From Phaeotremella fagi (lineage: Eukaryota > Basidiomycota > Tremellomycetes > Tremellales > Phaeotremellaceae), in contig BCHU01000005.1 in assembly GCA_001599715.1 (NCBI GenBank), forward strand, positions 434,001-498,000: a stretch of DNA of 64,000 nt, written 5' to 3'. The notes under the pieces are model-generated. The model saw only the letters and a list, made by a program, of their open reading frames with translations. It searched no databases and was not told where the DNA came from. Of this stretch, positions 45,954-59,200 are shown piece by piece. The position numbers were made by a program, and so were the translations under genes. Positions within the stretch are counted from its first letter, which is position 1, and every line of letters begins with the position of its first letter.

Positions 45954-46195
45954 TGAGTCTGGAACAGTATGTATAAAGAAGTACCATGATGCAAGGATGA
46001 AATGAGGATTATTGTCACATATGAGCTCCAATGAGTACTGTATGCATGATGAACTGATCCTATACATAATTATGCCCACACTTTGAATTCCATCGAAAAT
46101 GATACTAGTGAAGTTGGAGCCTTGGCAATCATAAAAGTCTTCATTTAGTGAATATACAGTTTTATGTCTCAAATGCGTGAATACAATACACACAT

Positions 46196-48458
46196 CTAAA
46201 GAAGGATGACTCCGACTTCAAGCCCAGTTTTGCCCTCCAGATGTTGGTTCTCAGCCTTCGATTCCTTATCTACGATCTCACTAAAATGTCTCCAATTAGC
46301 GTGTAAAGCGAATTCCAAATCCCTAGTAGTTTTCGGTAAAACAATGTCGTTCTCTGAATATTGACTGGAAGAGCCTTCATCTTGAGAGAAATGTGAACGA
46401 ACAGGTGAAGGCATGGAGGACGCCATACCTTGTTCTGTTGATTTCGGTTCGGGCGGGTTGGTAGCCAATAATTCGGCTGCGCTTAATGAGATCGTTGGAA
46501 GGAATGGTTGATTGAGATCCGAAATGATAATTTCATCTGAAGGGATTGACATTGGGAACTTAAAGAGATGTTAGTATTTCCTATGATTCGTTAGATTCCA
46601 TTGGGACGTACCGCTGTGATTTCAGCCAATTGCCTTTCAATTTTAAGAACGAATTTATCGAGATCCAAATCACTCAAATCGTAATTGAACGGTTGCTCGA
46701 TTTGTGATCCGATTTCGAGGAAGCCGAGATAAACGATAGCAGCTATTCCAGTGGCAGGGATAGTGAGCCAATTGAGATAAGTGTACAGTTGGAATGGTAG
46801 AAAGAAGAGATAAGCCCAGACAGTTAAGCGTAGATGGAATGTATAAGCAGAAGGAATGGGAGTCGTGGCGATTTTGTCGAGATCCGTTAAGTATTGATGG
46901 AGAGAATTGAGAGCTGCCATGGTGGGACCGGTGAGTGGTGCGCTCAATTGACCCTTTCTGATCAATAACGCGACGTAAGATGAAAGATATAGACTGTGAG
47001 GTAAAAGTCAGAAACAGGAATTTAATCGACATTTTTGTAACTCACAGGATTTCTTGTGGGATCTCAGATTTAAATCCGCCACTTCGTCTTCTTTTCCCAC
47101 CCTTTTGTCTCTCGTTAACATCAAGTCTTTTTTGACTCTTGAAGAAATCTCCGATTATCTTGAACACCCTTAATGGTGGTATCAAATCATAAATCCTAAA
47201 AGGGGGTGGATGTCTCGGAGGCAACAGCTCCACAGTCTCTATTCGAATTGAGTCTCCACTGACTTTAGAATCAGAAACCGAGGACAATCTTCGAAAACGA
47301 GCATCAGACCTGGTAGACGTTGGAGATAGGACAGAGTTTTCTTGACCAGCAAATCTAGCTGCTTCGGTTAAAGCTTGTTTACGAAATTGTTTGGATGACG
47401 TGGAAAAACCATGTGGAGGTGCTTCATTGATCACAGGTCTACCTGTTGTCGGTGAGATCAATACTGAGTTGGATGGAATAGCTGGTCGAGTGACGGGAAC
47501 GGCTAAACTGTCTAGACCGTGAGAGTTTTGTTGTTGAGGTATAACGTTATGCCAGAGAACCAATAGCTGTTCTCGATCGATTGGGGGAACGGCAGAAAGA
47601 TTGTATCTGGAGGGAGGCAGTCAGTATAGATATAAGTGTCACATTCATACTTTGGGAGAAAAGAGATTAAGCTATAGAGATCAGAGTAAAAGGGTCCCCT
47701 CTCTCCTCGCAAACTATGTTTAAGTGAAACAGCGAATGCTTGAATCTGAGTATTCAATTGATGTTCAGTAAGGTCGTCCATATTGTATTACTGAACAAAC
47801 TCACCAAACCAATGTATGTTTTCTTCTCAATCATACTTCTGACAAGTGCCAACTCTTTCAATTTTTCCTCGTCTTCGGGTGTATTGGCTTGAAGACCCTC
47901 CTTCAATTTATCGACATCATTTAACGTTGTTGCAGTATTAGAGACCTATACCGGTAAGAAACACTTTATTATGCATTGCTCACATGAAGCCAAATGATGA
48001 CAGCAAGTTGTCGACTGACGGTCGTGATGGAAGACCAAATGTTTCTCCCTTTTAGAGACCTCTTAAGCAACTGATGTAGTTTTCATCAACACGTACCTTC
48101 CCACCATTTCGCATAGGAGTTGTTGGTTTTAAAACTGACTACCAAAGAGCTATTTTCTACAATGAGTATGCGTGATCATTTGTCCTAACAATAACTTACA
48201 CAATAGTACCAAGAACAGACAATCCTATGGAGTTGATTCCAAGATTTACTTTAGTGAACGTTGAAACGGTTGTGACCACTGACGATAATTAGTTTTGTTC
48301 ATCAACTAAAGGTGATAGAACTTGCTCGCTGCATTAGCAGTGAAAAACAAAACCGTCGGCCAGATATCACTTGAATAGAGTTAGTTGATGGTATGGTGTA
48401 TCTAAACCCACTCTATCACAGTCGAAGTCAATTTATGAGTAAACAGCCCATTCACCAT
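46196..48458 (-). CDS. Bestrophin-like anion channel family protein (UPF0187/RFP-TM)
   Basis: Spliced from the ATG at 48458 (MVNGLFTHKLTSTVIDDIWPTVLFFT). Family hallmarks appear in order: SIGLSVLGTIV; VVSFKTNNSYAKWWEGRNIWSSI (the S-Y-x-R/K-WWEGR core, restored by the AG acceptor near 48052); RQLAVIIWLH; YIGLIQAFAVSLKHSLRGERGPFYSDLYSL; after a disordered cytoplasmic insert (about 47050-47560) GPTMAALNSLHQYLTDLDKI, TPIPSAYTFHLRLTVWAYLFFLPFQLYTYLNWLTIP, YLGFLEIGSQIEQPFNYDLSDLDLDKF. Bestrophin relatives form pentameric chloride or anion channels; fungal members are little studied. One intron (exon edge near 48325) has a GC donor. The C-terminal ~120 residues are hydrophilic and unique. Confidence 0.82.
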
Positions 48459-48983
48459 TTCTAATTTATTGTTGAGAGTTGAAGTTGGGACTGACATTTT
48501 GGGGCTCTTACGATTCTCAAGTTACGTGTGTATCAGAACTCAGGATAGCAGGATATGGATACGGCGTACGTAGTAATTCAAGTGTTCTGAAAATAGAATC
48601 GAAAACCAATCAATCTGAAACAATCTGCTTGCAATTGCTTGATCGTAGCCATGCTGTAAAATGCTCGTGCTTTCCTTCGTGGCATCTCAATGATGACCCA
48701 TGGTTAGTGTGATCGGGTACACGGTCTCGATTTCAGCCTCAGCTTCCAAGGACATCCTGAAAATCTATCATCCTTTGCTCCTCTGCATATTGCGAAGAAT
48801 CACTTGGTACAGTAGATACTGATATAAGATCTCTTTTCCCCCCAGATTTATCCATGTGCGTCTATATACTTTCAGTAAACTCTATTCATGTTGTCAACTA
48901 TTGTCTGAGTATCGTACAGTATTTAGGTTTCTACATAGCCAGACATCAGTCACATACCATCCACTCGTAGACCTGCGATCACT
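48459..48983. other. Intergenic, no gene supported
   Basis: About 525 bp. A plus-strand ORF at 48479-48712 has no supporting features. Holds the bestrophin promoter and the 3' end of the 256-aa ORF. Confidence 0.4.
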
Positions 48984-49754
48984 CTATTCCTCACCCAAAG
49001 TCGTTCCGGAATAATTACTCAGTCGATTGTCTCTCCCGTCTCCACCAATGTTTTCGTATTCGACCATCAGATTACTGATTTCCTCTGTAACTCCTTCCAC
49101 TAAAGGATCCAACGCAGCTTCAGCAGACTCATGCCTCTCAAATATCGGGATATTATCAGACTCAACAACCGAGCCATCTTCACCTCGGTGGTTGGCTGAA
49201 TGATCCATCTCATTAATAAGACGGGAATACCACATGATCACCGAGCCTTGTTGTTGACTTGGGCCATTGAACAGACCCCTCCAAGCTCTAGAGATACCCG
49301 TATCGTCTCTCGTCATGATCTCCCAAGATTTAACTTCAACCTCACCTGTCCAAGATCTAGCATACATATTCCCTTCGTCCGGAACATAACAAACGTCAAA
49401 CTTGAAACTCGGAGGTTTTTTGGAACCTTGATATACAACCTGGAAAGGTCCGTCAATCCTTCCAGTTCCATTCAGAGAGATATATCGGTTACTTCTTACA
49501 CGTGAACGAATGAATAAAGCGTAGTCTAGAAATTGTTCACGCAATTGCGAGATTTTCTCTGAAGGATTCTCTGACCATTGGGGGGTGTTGCGGGACAACG
49601 TGTACGCTTCGGAATAACTGTCGAGGACATGTTGAATTGCTGTGCTGGTTCCGATATCAACTACTTGGTTTACTAGGGTACATTTGAATTCTGTGCTGAT
49701 GTGTGTATTCGATTTGAGCTCGATTTGACAGATTAGAACGGTAGGTTGGGACAT
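48984..49754 (-). CDS. Orphan hypothetical protein, single exon, 256 aa
   Basis: An intronless ORF in a genome where most genes have introns. I do not recognise a domain. The first ~170 residues look like a compact alpha/beta or beta fold (MSQPTVLICQIELKSN; YISLNGTGRIDGPFQVVYQG; FKFDVCYVPDEG; WTGEVEVKSWEIM); the tail is acidic and disordered. No signal peptide or membrane helix. A CCTTCAAGAAGGC near-palindrome (minus orientation, 49858-49869) sits about 104 bp upstream, closely resembling the element in front of the 41-46 kb family. Confidence 0.65.
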   Translation of the reverse strand: MSQPTVLICQIELKSNTHISTEFKCTLVNQVVDIGTSTAIQHVLDSYSEAYTLSRNTPQWSENPSEKISQLREQFLDYALFIRSRVRSNRYISLNGTGRIDGPFQVVYQGSKKPPSFKFDVCYVPDEGNMYARSWTGEVEVKSWEIMTRDDTGISRAWRGLFNGPSQQQGSVIMWYSRLINEMDHSANHRGEDGSVVESDNIPIFERHESAEAALDPLVEGVTEEISNLMVEYENIGGDGRDNRLSNYSGTTLGEE

Positions 49755-50224
49755 ACTGATTCTTGCTTCAATTCAAAGTCACAGATTGATGACTATAAGA
49801 AGTGTTATCAGTCTGATAGGAGCTGAGAGATAAGATGAGAAATTTCATGCCGGAAAGCCTTCTTGAAGGGGCATGGAAGACTCTGCGTTACTTGTATTTC
49901 ACTCAGTAAGAACAGTGGTCAGCAGGAGCTCGAAGAATTACCGATTTTCTGGCTTCCTTTCGGAAGTCCTTCCCCCGTCTTGTCTGCGCACGTTTACACC
50001 TGTAGTAGATTTTAACTAAGCTGTATCTACGTCCACTGACATCGTCAAACATGCTGTAAACCATGGTCAAAAACAACATTATTTAGAAAATTCCATCCTC
50101 CCGAAAACCACAATGCAATTCTGCCACAATTCAAAAAGCCACTAAAATCCTGTTGGAATTTCACAACCCCTATCAATTGGTTCATAATTTTATCGTCTTC
50201 CACTAAACTAAAACCACATGCAAA
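49755..50224. promoter_or_regulatory. Divergent promoter region, orphan ORF / CGI121
   Basis: 470 bp with the CCTTCTTGAAGG palindrome at 49858-49869. Otherwise no element recognised. Confidence 0.4.
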
Positions 50225-50963
50225 ATGGAGACATACAATCTCACCCATTTCCCATCAGATATCAACACCATCCATATAGCTTCGTTCAAAGATGTTAAAA
50301 ATTCCAAGGAGATACGCTCAAGATTGATCAGAGCTAGTCAAATGCCAGGAGACGAGGGTGAAGTCGAAAGGTCTAAAGTTGATTTTGGATTTGTAGAGGG
50401 TAAATTGGTGAGTCAATGTTGTTCTCCTGACCACAGGAATGGTGATGCTGATATGTGAAATGGACAGATAGTATCCAGATTACATCTCCTAACAGCGATC
50501 CAAACTACCATAATCACCTCCATCCAACCCACACCAACCGACTCACCCAAAACAAACCTAAAAATCAGATCTCACAATCTACATTCAGAATTCCTACTCT
50601 ACCTCTCACCCAATAACAACATCACAGACTCAATTCGACGACACGGTCTTTCGGACGATACCACCCATCTCATCGTTGTTCGGATTGGATCTAATGAAAA
50701 AACCTCAGAGGAGATTTATAAGGAGATTGAACAAGTTGTGGATGGTACTTTGGAGGGGTTTGGGTTGGTCGATAATGGAGCTCGGGCTGATTGGGGTCGT
50801 GTTGATAAAGTAGGTTTTGTTTTACTTCTTCCTGCGATTGATCGACTCAACTGCTATCAAGGTTTACAAACTCTCTGAAATGAACCAATCCAAATCGCCT
50901 GATCTGATTTCAAACAAAATTCAAGCGGTGATAAACGCTGTCGCTATCAAGAACGTCATCTAG
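50225..50963 (+). CDS. CGI121: EKC/KEOPS complex subunit Cgi121
   Basis: Exons 50225-50407, 50468-50809 and 50862-50963 join in frame (627 nt, 208 aa), near the family length. Cgi121 binds the Bud32 kinase in the KEOPS complex, which makes the universal t6A37 tRNA modification, and helps recruit the tRNA. Features: METYNLTHFPSDINTIHIASFKDVKNSKEIRSRL (N-terminal fold); VDFGFVEGKLIVSRLHLLTAIQTTI; the family signature TKNLKIRSHNLHSEFLLYLSPNNNITDSIRRHG (N-L-H-S-E); SDDTTHLIVVRIG; and VYKLSEMN in the last exon. Together with Rpr2 this gives the window two tRNA-maturation genes. Confidence 0.9.
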
Positions 50964-51048
50964 AAAGACGAGTAGAGTCAAGGAAAATACCACGCATTCA
51001 TCAAATACCAATTCTTAACAACGCATGCATGTTTTTTTATGTATATAT

Positions 51049-54000
51049 CTAAGCGACGACTGATAACAAACCAAATCTTTTCCCGGGTTTAGCAACAGCC
51101 AATGGACTTCTGAAATCTGATCCTGAGACTCCAGGTCTTGTACCTGCACCACCGAATTTGAGAAGGATCGCATTCCTTCCATCACTCGATGATGGTTTAC
51201 TTATTGTTACACCGATGTCGGCAGGGTTGAGATGGACTATCAGTGGATGAAGAAGAAGTTGAGTTCTACGTAACGAATCCAGTAATATTGCTGGGAGGTT
51301 GGTGGTAAAATCTGGTGAAGTTTTGGCCGGGATCTATGAAGAGTTAACCATGAACTAGAATGAATCTTACCTTGGTCAACAAATCTTTCACCACGGTATC
51401 GTCCTCAACCTTCGATCCCAATAACAAGCCCAAGAATCCAAGATCTACAACAGCTTGTAAAATCCCTTCCTCCCTTTGAACTTTCCATCCATCTAATTTC
51501 CTCACACTTTCAACATACTCCGTAACGAGGTGTTGGACGATCGGCAGCTGAGATCCAGGTTTCAGACCTAGATAACGAACTGATCCGACCAAAGACGCCA
51601 GAGATGTCATGATTGCCGGAGATGGTTGTGTTGGATAAAGCCCTAAGCACAATTAGCAGGTACTACATTTGATCTTATAGTCAAACCTACCTTGCCAAGT
51701 TGATTGGATTTCTTGAGGTCCACGATGAGCTTCAAACAGTGGTGCAAGTTTCGTGACTGCTTCTTCAATAGAACGTTGTTTCCACCGAACGGTCGAAGTT
51801 GAATGTAAAGTGATCAAGGAATTCGTCACGGCATCTATCACAGTTATGAGTCATGTCATGATACAACTGGACAGCTTTACTCACCCAAATCCACATTGGC
51901 ATCTCCAACTAAATCTTTCAAAAATCCATCCCGATCAGAAAGATACAAAGCAACCCTCCCAACGAAGAGTTCAGCCTCAACAATCCCCTTAACATCATCA
52001 CCCCGATTAGGTCCCATAGACTCCAAAACTCTTTCCAAAATTTTAACAAGATCTTTCAAAATCTCACCAACCTTGTCACCAAAATTGGCATAAAGAGTGT
52101 TCGGCAAACCTTTCATATCGGCTTTGAGATTCTTTGCAGCATCTTCTAAAGAATTCAGAACTAGATCTAGAGAAGGTGTTCGTAATGCTGTTCTCTTTTT
52201 CAAGGTTGATAAGAAGTTGTTGAAGGATGAAGAATGATGGGTAATTTGGGATACTGATGAGAAGGATGCTGCAGGAGCAGTGGGGAATGTGAGATCAGAG
52301 AAGGGGAACGAATCTGGAATCGTATCTGAAGATCCGTCAGTCACAATTTTCACAAATTGACCTGCAACTCACCAGATTTTTGTCCATCTCTCCTAATCTC
52401 TTCGCCAGCTTCTCTCACCCCAGTCTCAGCTAATACCAATATCTCTTCCAAACGATTTTTCCAGACCTCCTTGATACGCTCTTCCCAGGCCTTCTCCAAA
52501 CCATCCTGAATCTCAACTTCCATACCAGTTTGATCATATTTCGATTCTTCCAATAAAGTTCTGACTGAAGTTCTCACTTGCCAGATATCGCTAACAGATC
52601 CCAAAGAACTCAACCAAGATGGAAGTGCATCTTTGAGTATCTGTATAGAAGCTGTTTGCCATTTCTGTAGGACAGTTTCTAGAGATGGAGGAGAAGAAGG
52701 ACTGATGAACGGTGTGAAACCTGTGATTGAGGTCGGAAGGTATTGTAACAAAATTTGAGATGAAGGGAGGGTCTGTAAAACCTTGACGGTGGAGACCACA
52801 TGTCCATGAAGTGAATTCAAGCGCGGTAGAGGATGCGAGATCGATACCAAACGTGAAGCCCGTCGGAGGTGGGCATTGTTGTTCACCTTCGATGTTGTGG
52901 GTGATAATACCGGGACAGGTTCACCAATTTGAACCAATCTGATTAATTCATCCAATTGACTTTCTTCCCCGGTGATTTTCTTTTTCCTTTCAAAGACAGC
53001 CTTGGCCAAATTGACAGTTTCCAAGACACATTTAACAGCTTCAATCAAGATCTTGCCCACTGAATCACGCTCATGAGCAGCCGATCGTGCAGCGTTTGCA
53101 GTTGATATCCTTGAATTCCTCCTGTCGCGTTTAGAGGTAGCTGTCGATGGTGAGAGGAGTATTTCAGCAACCGCTGGTCGATCGTGATGTGCCAGTAGGT
53201 CTTTCAAGGATTTCGTCCGTTGAGCGAGGAAAAGATTAAGAGCTTCAGTTGTTGGTAGGGAGTCGAGCAGAATGATTGACAATAATGTGTTGGACAGAAG
53301 CTTTGCATCCATGTTGTCGCGAGATTTCAGTGCGGTCGTTGCTCGATGCACGATCTGATTTCTGAAGGGTAGTAGTGTCTCCCATTGTTTGCCCAGCAAT
53401 GGTAGATAAGGCTTCCACAAAAAATTAGCCAAATTGGATATCATCATGTGAGACACACTCACCGCATTTACCTCTTCAGGCATCCTAGATAGTCCCTCTT
53501 TCACCACTCTAGTCAAAAGCCACAGGAAAGCAGCATTCAGATGAGAATGTTGAGCAAGTTGGGAGTAAAGAACTAAGAACACAGGTTAATACTACACACA
53601 CGGTGATATTCACCTTCCGGAGCATCCAGCAACAGCTTCATGTGAGCAGCAACAGGTAAAAGATCAATTGCGTCCTCTATCTCATCGTCTTGATTACTTA
53701 TCTCTACCTCGTCGTTGAACGATTCGCTTGGATTCGAACAAGTTTGCGCGACGGTTTTCAAGGAAGAAGAGAGACGTAGTGACGAGGAATGGAGGGAAGT
53801 GATTTGAGTAGCACTCGTCAAGAGATCACGATATCGAGTTCTATATTTGTGGGATCAGAGAGAGGTTCTTTCAAACTCAGATGCGACTTACCCAACCATT
53901 GACCGTAATTCAGTTTGTTTATTCATGGCGTCATCCCTACAAACAGATCAGTAGGTTCTTGATAACAATGTAATCTGATGAGGACCTACCTCATTTTAGC

Positions 54001-54354
54001 TTCGACCTTTTTAACTTCCCCCACAGGCAGACGCTTGAAGACTTCATCAGGTTCCATCCCCGCCCAATCCCTCTCATTCTCAGAACCCAAACCTTCATTA
54101 ACAATTCCGTTAATTTTACGTCGATATCTCGTAGGCGTAGAAGTTCCAGATGCACTCGGATCTAAAGAGTTTTGACGTAAATTTGATCGTGATTGATAGC
54201 TCATCGTTGCTAACGGGGACAGTGTTGAGCCGTTTTGAAGAGACGGGGTGTATCTTGATTTGGATGATGAAGGGACTGGAGTAGTGTAGGAGATTGGTGA
54301 ATTGGAGGGGAGGGAGGCTGTCGAGATGGAAGGGGAGTAGCGAGATTGAGACAT
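51049..54354 (-). CDS. COG1: Conserved oligomeric Golgi complex subunit 1 (Cog1)
   Basis: Spliced on the minus strand from MSQSRYSPS at 54354 to FGLLSVVA and TAG at 51049. Cog1 is the lobe-A subunit linking the COG vesicle tether at the Golgi. The signature of Cog1/Vps51 appears early: DEVFKRLPVGEVKKVEAKMR, then MRSMVGTRYRDLLTSATQITSLHSSSLRL (V-G-x-RYRDL), then LPVAAHMKLLLDAPE. The long helical middle (52350-53582) contains TEALNLFLAQRTKSLKDLL and W-rich segments typical of COG subunits. The N-terminal ~60 residues are a disordered Ser/Pro/Thr tail. Introns are short and canonical. It is divergent from the Tti2-like gene with 203 bp between starts. Confidence 0.87.
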
Positions 54355-54557
54355 GATGAGAGGATGTCTCTTGTCTATTCCAATGAATGGAAGATGACTT
54401 GGGTGTATTCCAGGACAAGTCGAGAGCTGATGTTGGACGTGTCTAGAGGATTGCCACCGTGGGAAAGCGGTGGTGTGTTTCAACGAACACAATTTACACC
54501 CTCTAGTTCCCTTGTTCTAAATAACATTTCCTACAAAGTCATAGCAGTTGGACAACT

Positions 54558-56172
54558 ATGCCGCTCATAGAGGAGATCTCAGATGATGAGATTGATACAA
54601 TCTTCTCTAAAAAAGCAGAACTTGGACCGGAGGAGCTGAAAACAAGACTGAAACTGTTGATTGCGAAGTTACAACTACCGGAGGATCTTTGGTTGGACAC
54701 TGGGAACGAAGATAATTGTAAGTTTCCCCGTCAGGAATTATGATTCAACGCTTATCATATCTTAATTCTCTGTTCACAGTGATACATGACCTTGGATACT
54801 ATCGAAGCACTTCATTGACTACTCTTAAAACTATCAATCGGGAGCTAAACTCATCGTCAAATTGGGATAAAGTCGAGCTTGAAGATCAAGGAAATATAAT
54901 CTTGGAAATATTGAGACTGTATGGCAGTGACATATGGACATCTATCGAAATAAAAACAATCGTTGATGGTGAGCTGAAGCAATAAACCACATCATGAATC
55001 TACAGCTGACATACACAAACCCATCAGAGATATGTGATACAATCAACAAACCCCAAATCTCATTATACATCCTATCAACCCCAATAAAAAATCTATTCAA
55101 ACCAACCCAACATCCAATGCTCAATCCCGAAACTTCCAGAGCCCTAAAAAAATCAGCAGTAGGTAAAGAAGGCCAACAAGATTTCCATGAAACCGAAATC
55201 CAATTATTCAAATCGATCAAAGGTTGGGGATGCTACAACGTCCTCTCATGGTGTTTCTCGAATCTAACAGACAATCAAATTGAAGAAAAAATAAATTTAA
55301 TCTTACCCCCGACATTGATACTCATGGATGATTGGGAACCGAAATGGAGGAATCGAGGGATAAACCATTGTCTATCAATTTGGATATTCAAATTCGATAA
55401 GATAAAGTTAAAACGTATGGGGATAGATGATTTGATCATTAAATCCCTGGTTCATACTTTATCACTAAACTCCAATCCACCACTTGATAACGTTCTTGAA
55501 ATCACGCTGAAATTGATCGAAAGGACGAAAGAGGGTGAAGAGAAGGCTAAATTTTTAGTTGAGATTATGGAGAAATATTTAATTCATGGTTGGATGTATA
55601 CGAATTCATCTAGGGAATCTCGTTTGGTTCTAATAAATCTTTCAGAGGGTTTGGAGACGTTGTGCGATCATCTGGGAGAAGGGATCGTACGATGGTTAAA
55701 AGTGAGTTTAACTCCTAGGAATGGGTAACTCTAAAACTCAATTCTAATCATCTTCAGACAATCATCCCATCATTACTAGAACCACTTCAATACACACCCT
55801 CAAAATCAGGGCTAAAGCACTACCTCTCAAATCTAAAAGCCCTACAGAAATTAATCAAAACTTGTGAGAAATCCAATAGAATCCCTAGATGGAGAGGTCA
55901 GATATTCAACGTCTTGAGTCGATTGTGGCTGCAAATCAGAGAACGTGATTTTGGTTTGGACGAGGATGAGGATGGAGATGGTTCATCTGCTATCGGTATG
56001 TATCCCTGGGATCGTGGCACTGACTTTTCTAGGAATGAGTGTAGAGATTCAATCTATCGTCAAAACCATTTTCGTTGAAATACAACGTCAATGTCCATCA
56101 TCCCACGAAGAACTCAAGAAACTTGTTCAACTCGATTCGAAATCTTTCAATGATCTTATACCAGTACAATAA
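54558..56172 (+). CDS. TTI2: Tti2-like subunit of the TTT (Tel2-Tti1-Tti2) complex
   Basis: Several exons splice to an all-helical protein of about 470 residues. The TTT complex works with Hsp90 to assemble and stabilise PIKK kinases (TOR, ATM, ATR). Supporting sequence: KINLILPPTLILMDDWEPKWRNRGINHCLSIW, the Tti2 family block (PPLLxLLDDxxxxxKxRG), and PSLLEPLQYTPSKSGLKHYLSNLKAL. The intron after IKTIVDG (GTGAGC donor near 54969) probably ends at the AG near 55027 (ATCAG), because the nearer AG breaks the frame. An ATG at 54558 opens an acidic N-terminus. The assignment rests on one block and helical content, so confidence is moderate. Confidence 0.65.
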
Positions 56173-56295
56173 CACTATATCAAGCAAAGCTATACCAAGC
56201 AAATATATATCTCATGCAATTAGTCATTATTCATTAATTGAGATACATCATGATAAAGCCCCTATATATTCGTGTCCTGCACAGATTTTTGCATC

Positions 56296-59200
56296 TCATG
56301 CCTCTATTCGTTTCCTGCTTATTGGTGGATAACGACAATAAGCATCAGAAATCGACGTAACACTATAATCACCAGGTGAAGATGATCGAATCGTATAACT
56401 CGTTTCCCAAATATCAGTTATCGTCTAGCAATAAATGTCAGTCCCCAAAATTCCTATCGAACAAATAGTAAAATCTTACATGAGTCTCGACAACCGTCGA
56501 TTTGCCATTACCTTGTTTCTCACTTCTGGTGTAAGTAAATGTGAAAGGCGGTGTACCAGTGAAAGTCACACCAAAGACAGCAGGTTCATCACCTAATCAT
56601 CACACGTCAGTTATCACTTTCCCTCATGTTCAGCGGAAACAAGTAAAACCTACCTTCTCGTAAACTGTCTAAACCATCTTGGATCTTGACAGAAGGTAAT
56701 GCATGAACACGATGTCCGATATCTGTGATAAGTCGTTTACACTATGAAATCGATCAGTTGACTAATTTCTCCTAAGAGACTTAGATAACTAACTTGATTA
56801 GATTTATGAGCTACCGCTGTAATCGCGAACAATCCGCTGTTCTCCGCATACCGTGAAAATCTTGATATAGAAGAGGTGACAGTATTAGGTTTCCCTTGCC
56901 AAGTATATCTAACACCATCAACACTCAGTCAAAGAATCATCATGAAGAGTATCCAACAAACTCACTCGACGGTCCAAGGCGAATTGCCTTGAAGTATGAA
57001 ATCTAACGTGTCCCCCACACATAAATCCTTCTTATCACCCACAGCCACGATTCTAGCCGTTTCAACTACCTCAACAACGGTAGATAACCTATCTCCATCG
57101 TTCACCAGCCAATCACATCCTGATCCATCAGATAAACCAGAAAGTACGATTTCATGTCTTCCAACTTCTTTCACGAAATGTGGTAGATCCAACGCAACTT
57201 CTCCTGAATTTGGGATATCGATGGCATACTTGCTGGAAGCTGTTGAAGAAGGTGATCGAACCGTGTACTCGAGGTTGAATGGTGGTGTGCCTTTGATTGA
57301 CAATCTCGCATCGGTAGATAACTGATTATCAAGACACAAAGATCGGGTGTTTTGTTTGATGAAAGTCGCTGATGGTCTTGAATACACAACTTGATGCAGA
57401 TAGATTGATACAGGTGAATTCGCGTAATTCGCATCCTGAAGTTCAGTGAATTCGTATCGATGGAAACCTGGTTCAGTAGCTAAATGAAGTATACCAGTTT
57501 CCTGAGCAGATTTCAAAATCTGTTTAGTCGTCTTGGTATCTTTGATATATCTGTATTGAACTTCGAAAGGCGATTGACCTACAGAAAGAAGGGTATCAGT
57601 TGGCTTTCGAAATTATGTCATGCAAAACCTTCAACTGACCTTGGAATTTCAAAGCCACCTGATCTTCTTCCCCTGCACAGAAACCTTTATGTCTGTATCC
57701 ATCACGGTCCTGACTGATTGAAGGAGAGGTGACAAGTTGTACAGAAGGTCTAGGTTTGAAATCAATTTCAAAAGTTGACTCTGCTGAGACGATATCACCG
57801 CGACAATGAGCATCTTTGATCTATCAGTAGTGTCAGTTGATAATAGATCAATATCATAGTATTCCAACTCACCTCAGTCAATATGTAAACACCTTTATTT
57901 TGGAAACTGAGATGATTATTGGGATCTCTGACGGTAATCGACCGTTGAGCTTTCCCGTTGAAAGAATACGAAACTTCCCAAGGCTAATTCCAATCAGTCA
58001 AGGTACCTTACGTTCCGAGCGCTAACTCACCCCATGACCCGTCAATCTCAACGGGGCTTTCGCAATCTCGCCCTCAGTAATGACGACTTTACTGGATTTA
58101 GTAAATCTTGCAGTGGGCTAAAAACACCAATCAGCATCATTTGATCCTGAAGACCAACCTTTTGACGATCAATATCGACTTCAACGATTGACGAAGACAG
58201 TTTTCTAACGCATCCATTCCCATCCTCTATCGATAACAAAGCTATGGATAATTGACCAGTGTTACCGGAAATAGATGAGAGTTCTTTCGGTACGGGTATT
58301 GAAATTTTTGATCGCCCTGATTTAATCGGTAAAGTGATGTTCTCGGATTGTGTTCCCCAAGTCTTGAGGTAGGAGAGTCGAAGTGGTGAAATACCCTTTT
58401 AGGTTGTCAGCTTGATTCGCTGTATACAGTCCAAAGCTTACTTTAGCGTCTATCTCGACATCGACCTCGTCTCCATCACAAGCATGAAGAGCATGTCTCT
58501 TGACACTTCCGCTTCTACCTAAGACATCGGCAGTAGCAAGAGGATGAACAGTCTGTGTGATTGGTGGTTTATCAAGTTTGATATCATCATAACGTTTATC
58601 CTTCAATGAAGTGAAAATCTGCGCGAGTCAGTGATACGTAAAACTTCCCAACTAAACATGAACAACATACATATGTATACTCCCCTTCATTCTCTGGTAA
58701 CAACGTTATCTCGCCATGAGGAGAATTGAAGGATCGCTTCTGATGAGTAGGTTTTTGGCCTTTCCTCTGCTCCGTCCATTCAATCGTGAAAGGTGCAGAT
58801 CCAGTAAAATCAAAAGCGGCAGTGGCACCAACATCCATTGCACTATACATGAGTGAGTTGAGTTTTAGGGAAAAGAGCCACAACAACTCACCATTCATGT
58901 AACGTAGTCACGCTCATTTCAACAGTTGGTGGAGGTACAATTTGAACGGTACAAGTAGACGGTTCAAGGATGTTTCCCACACACAAACCAGAAACGTCTA
59001 GAATGGTATAAATCCCAGGTTGAGATATTGGAACACTTTGTAAACGTTTTGAAACCTTTACAAGTTCTTTTGAAACGACTCCATCAGGATTTGTATGTTG
59101 GACGTTAACTTCCAACGGCGATTCCAATGGACCGGTTCCGTCAACTTCCAATCGTAAGGTATCAGTTTGGTTGACAAGTAATTGAAGAGGTTTGGGACAG

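Noticed and set aside
48479..48712. Plus-strand 77-aa ORF
   Set aside because: No start context, no similarity and no splice partner seen.
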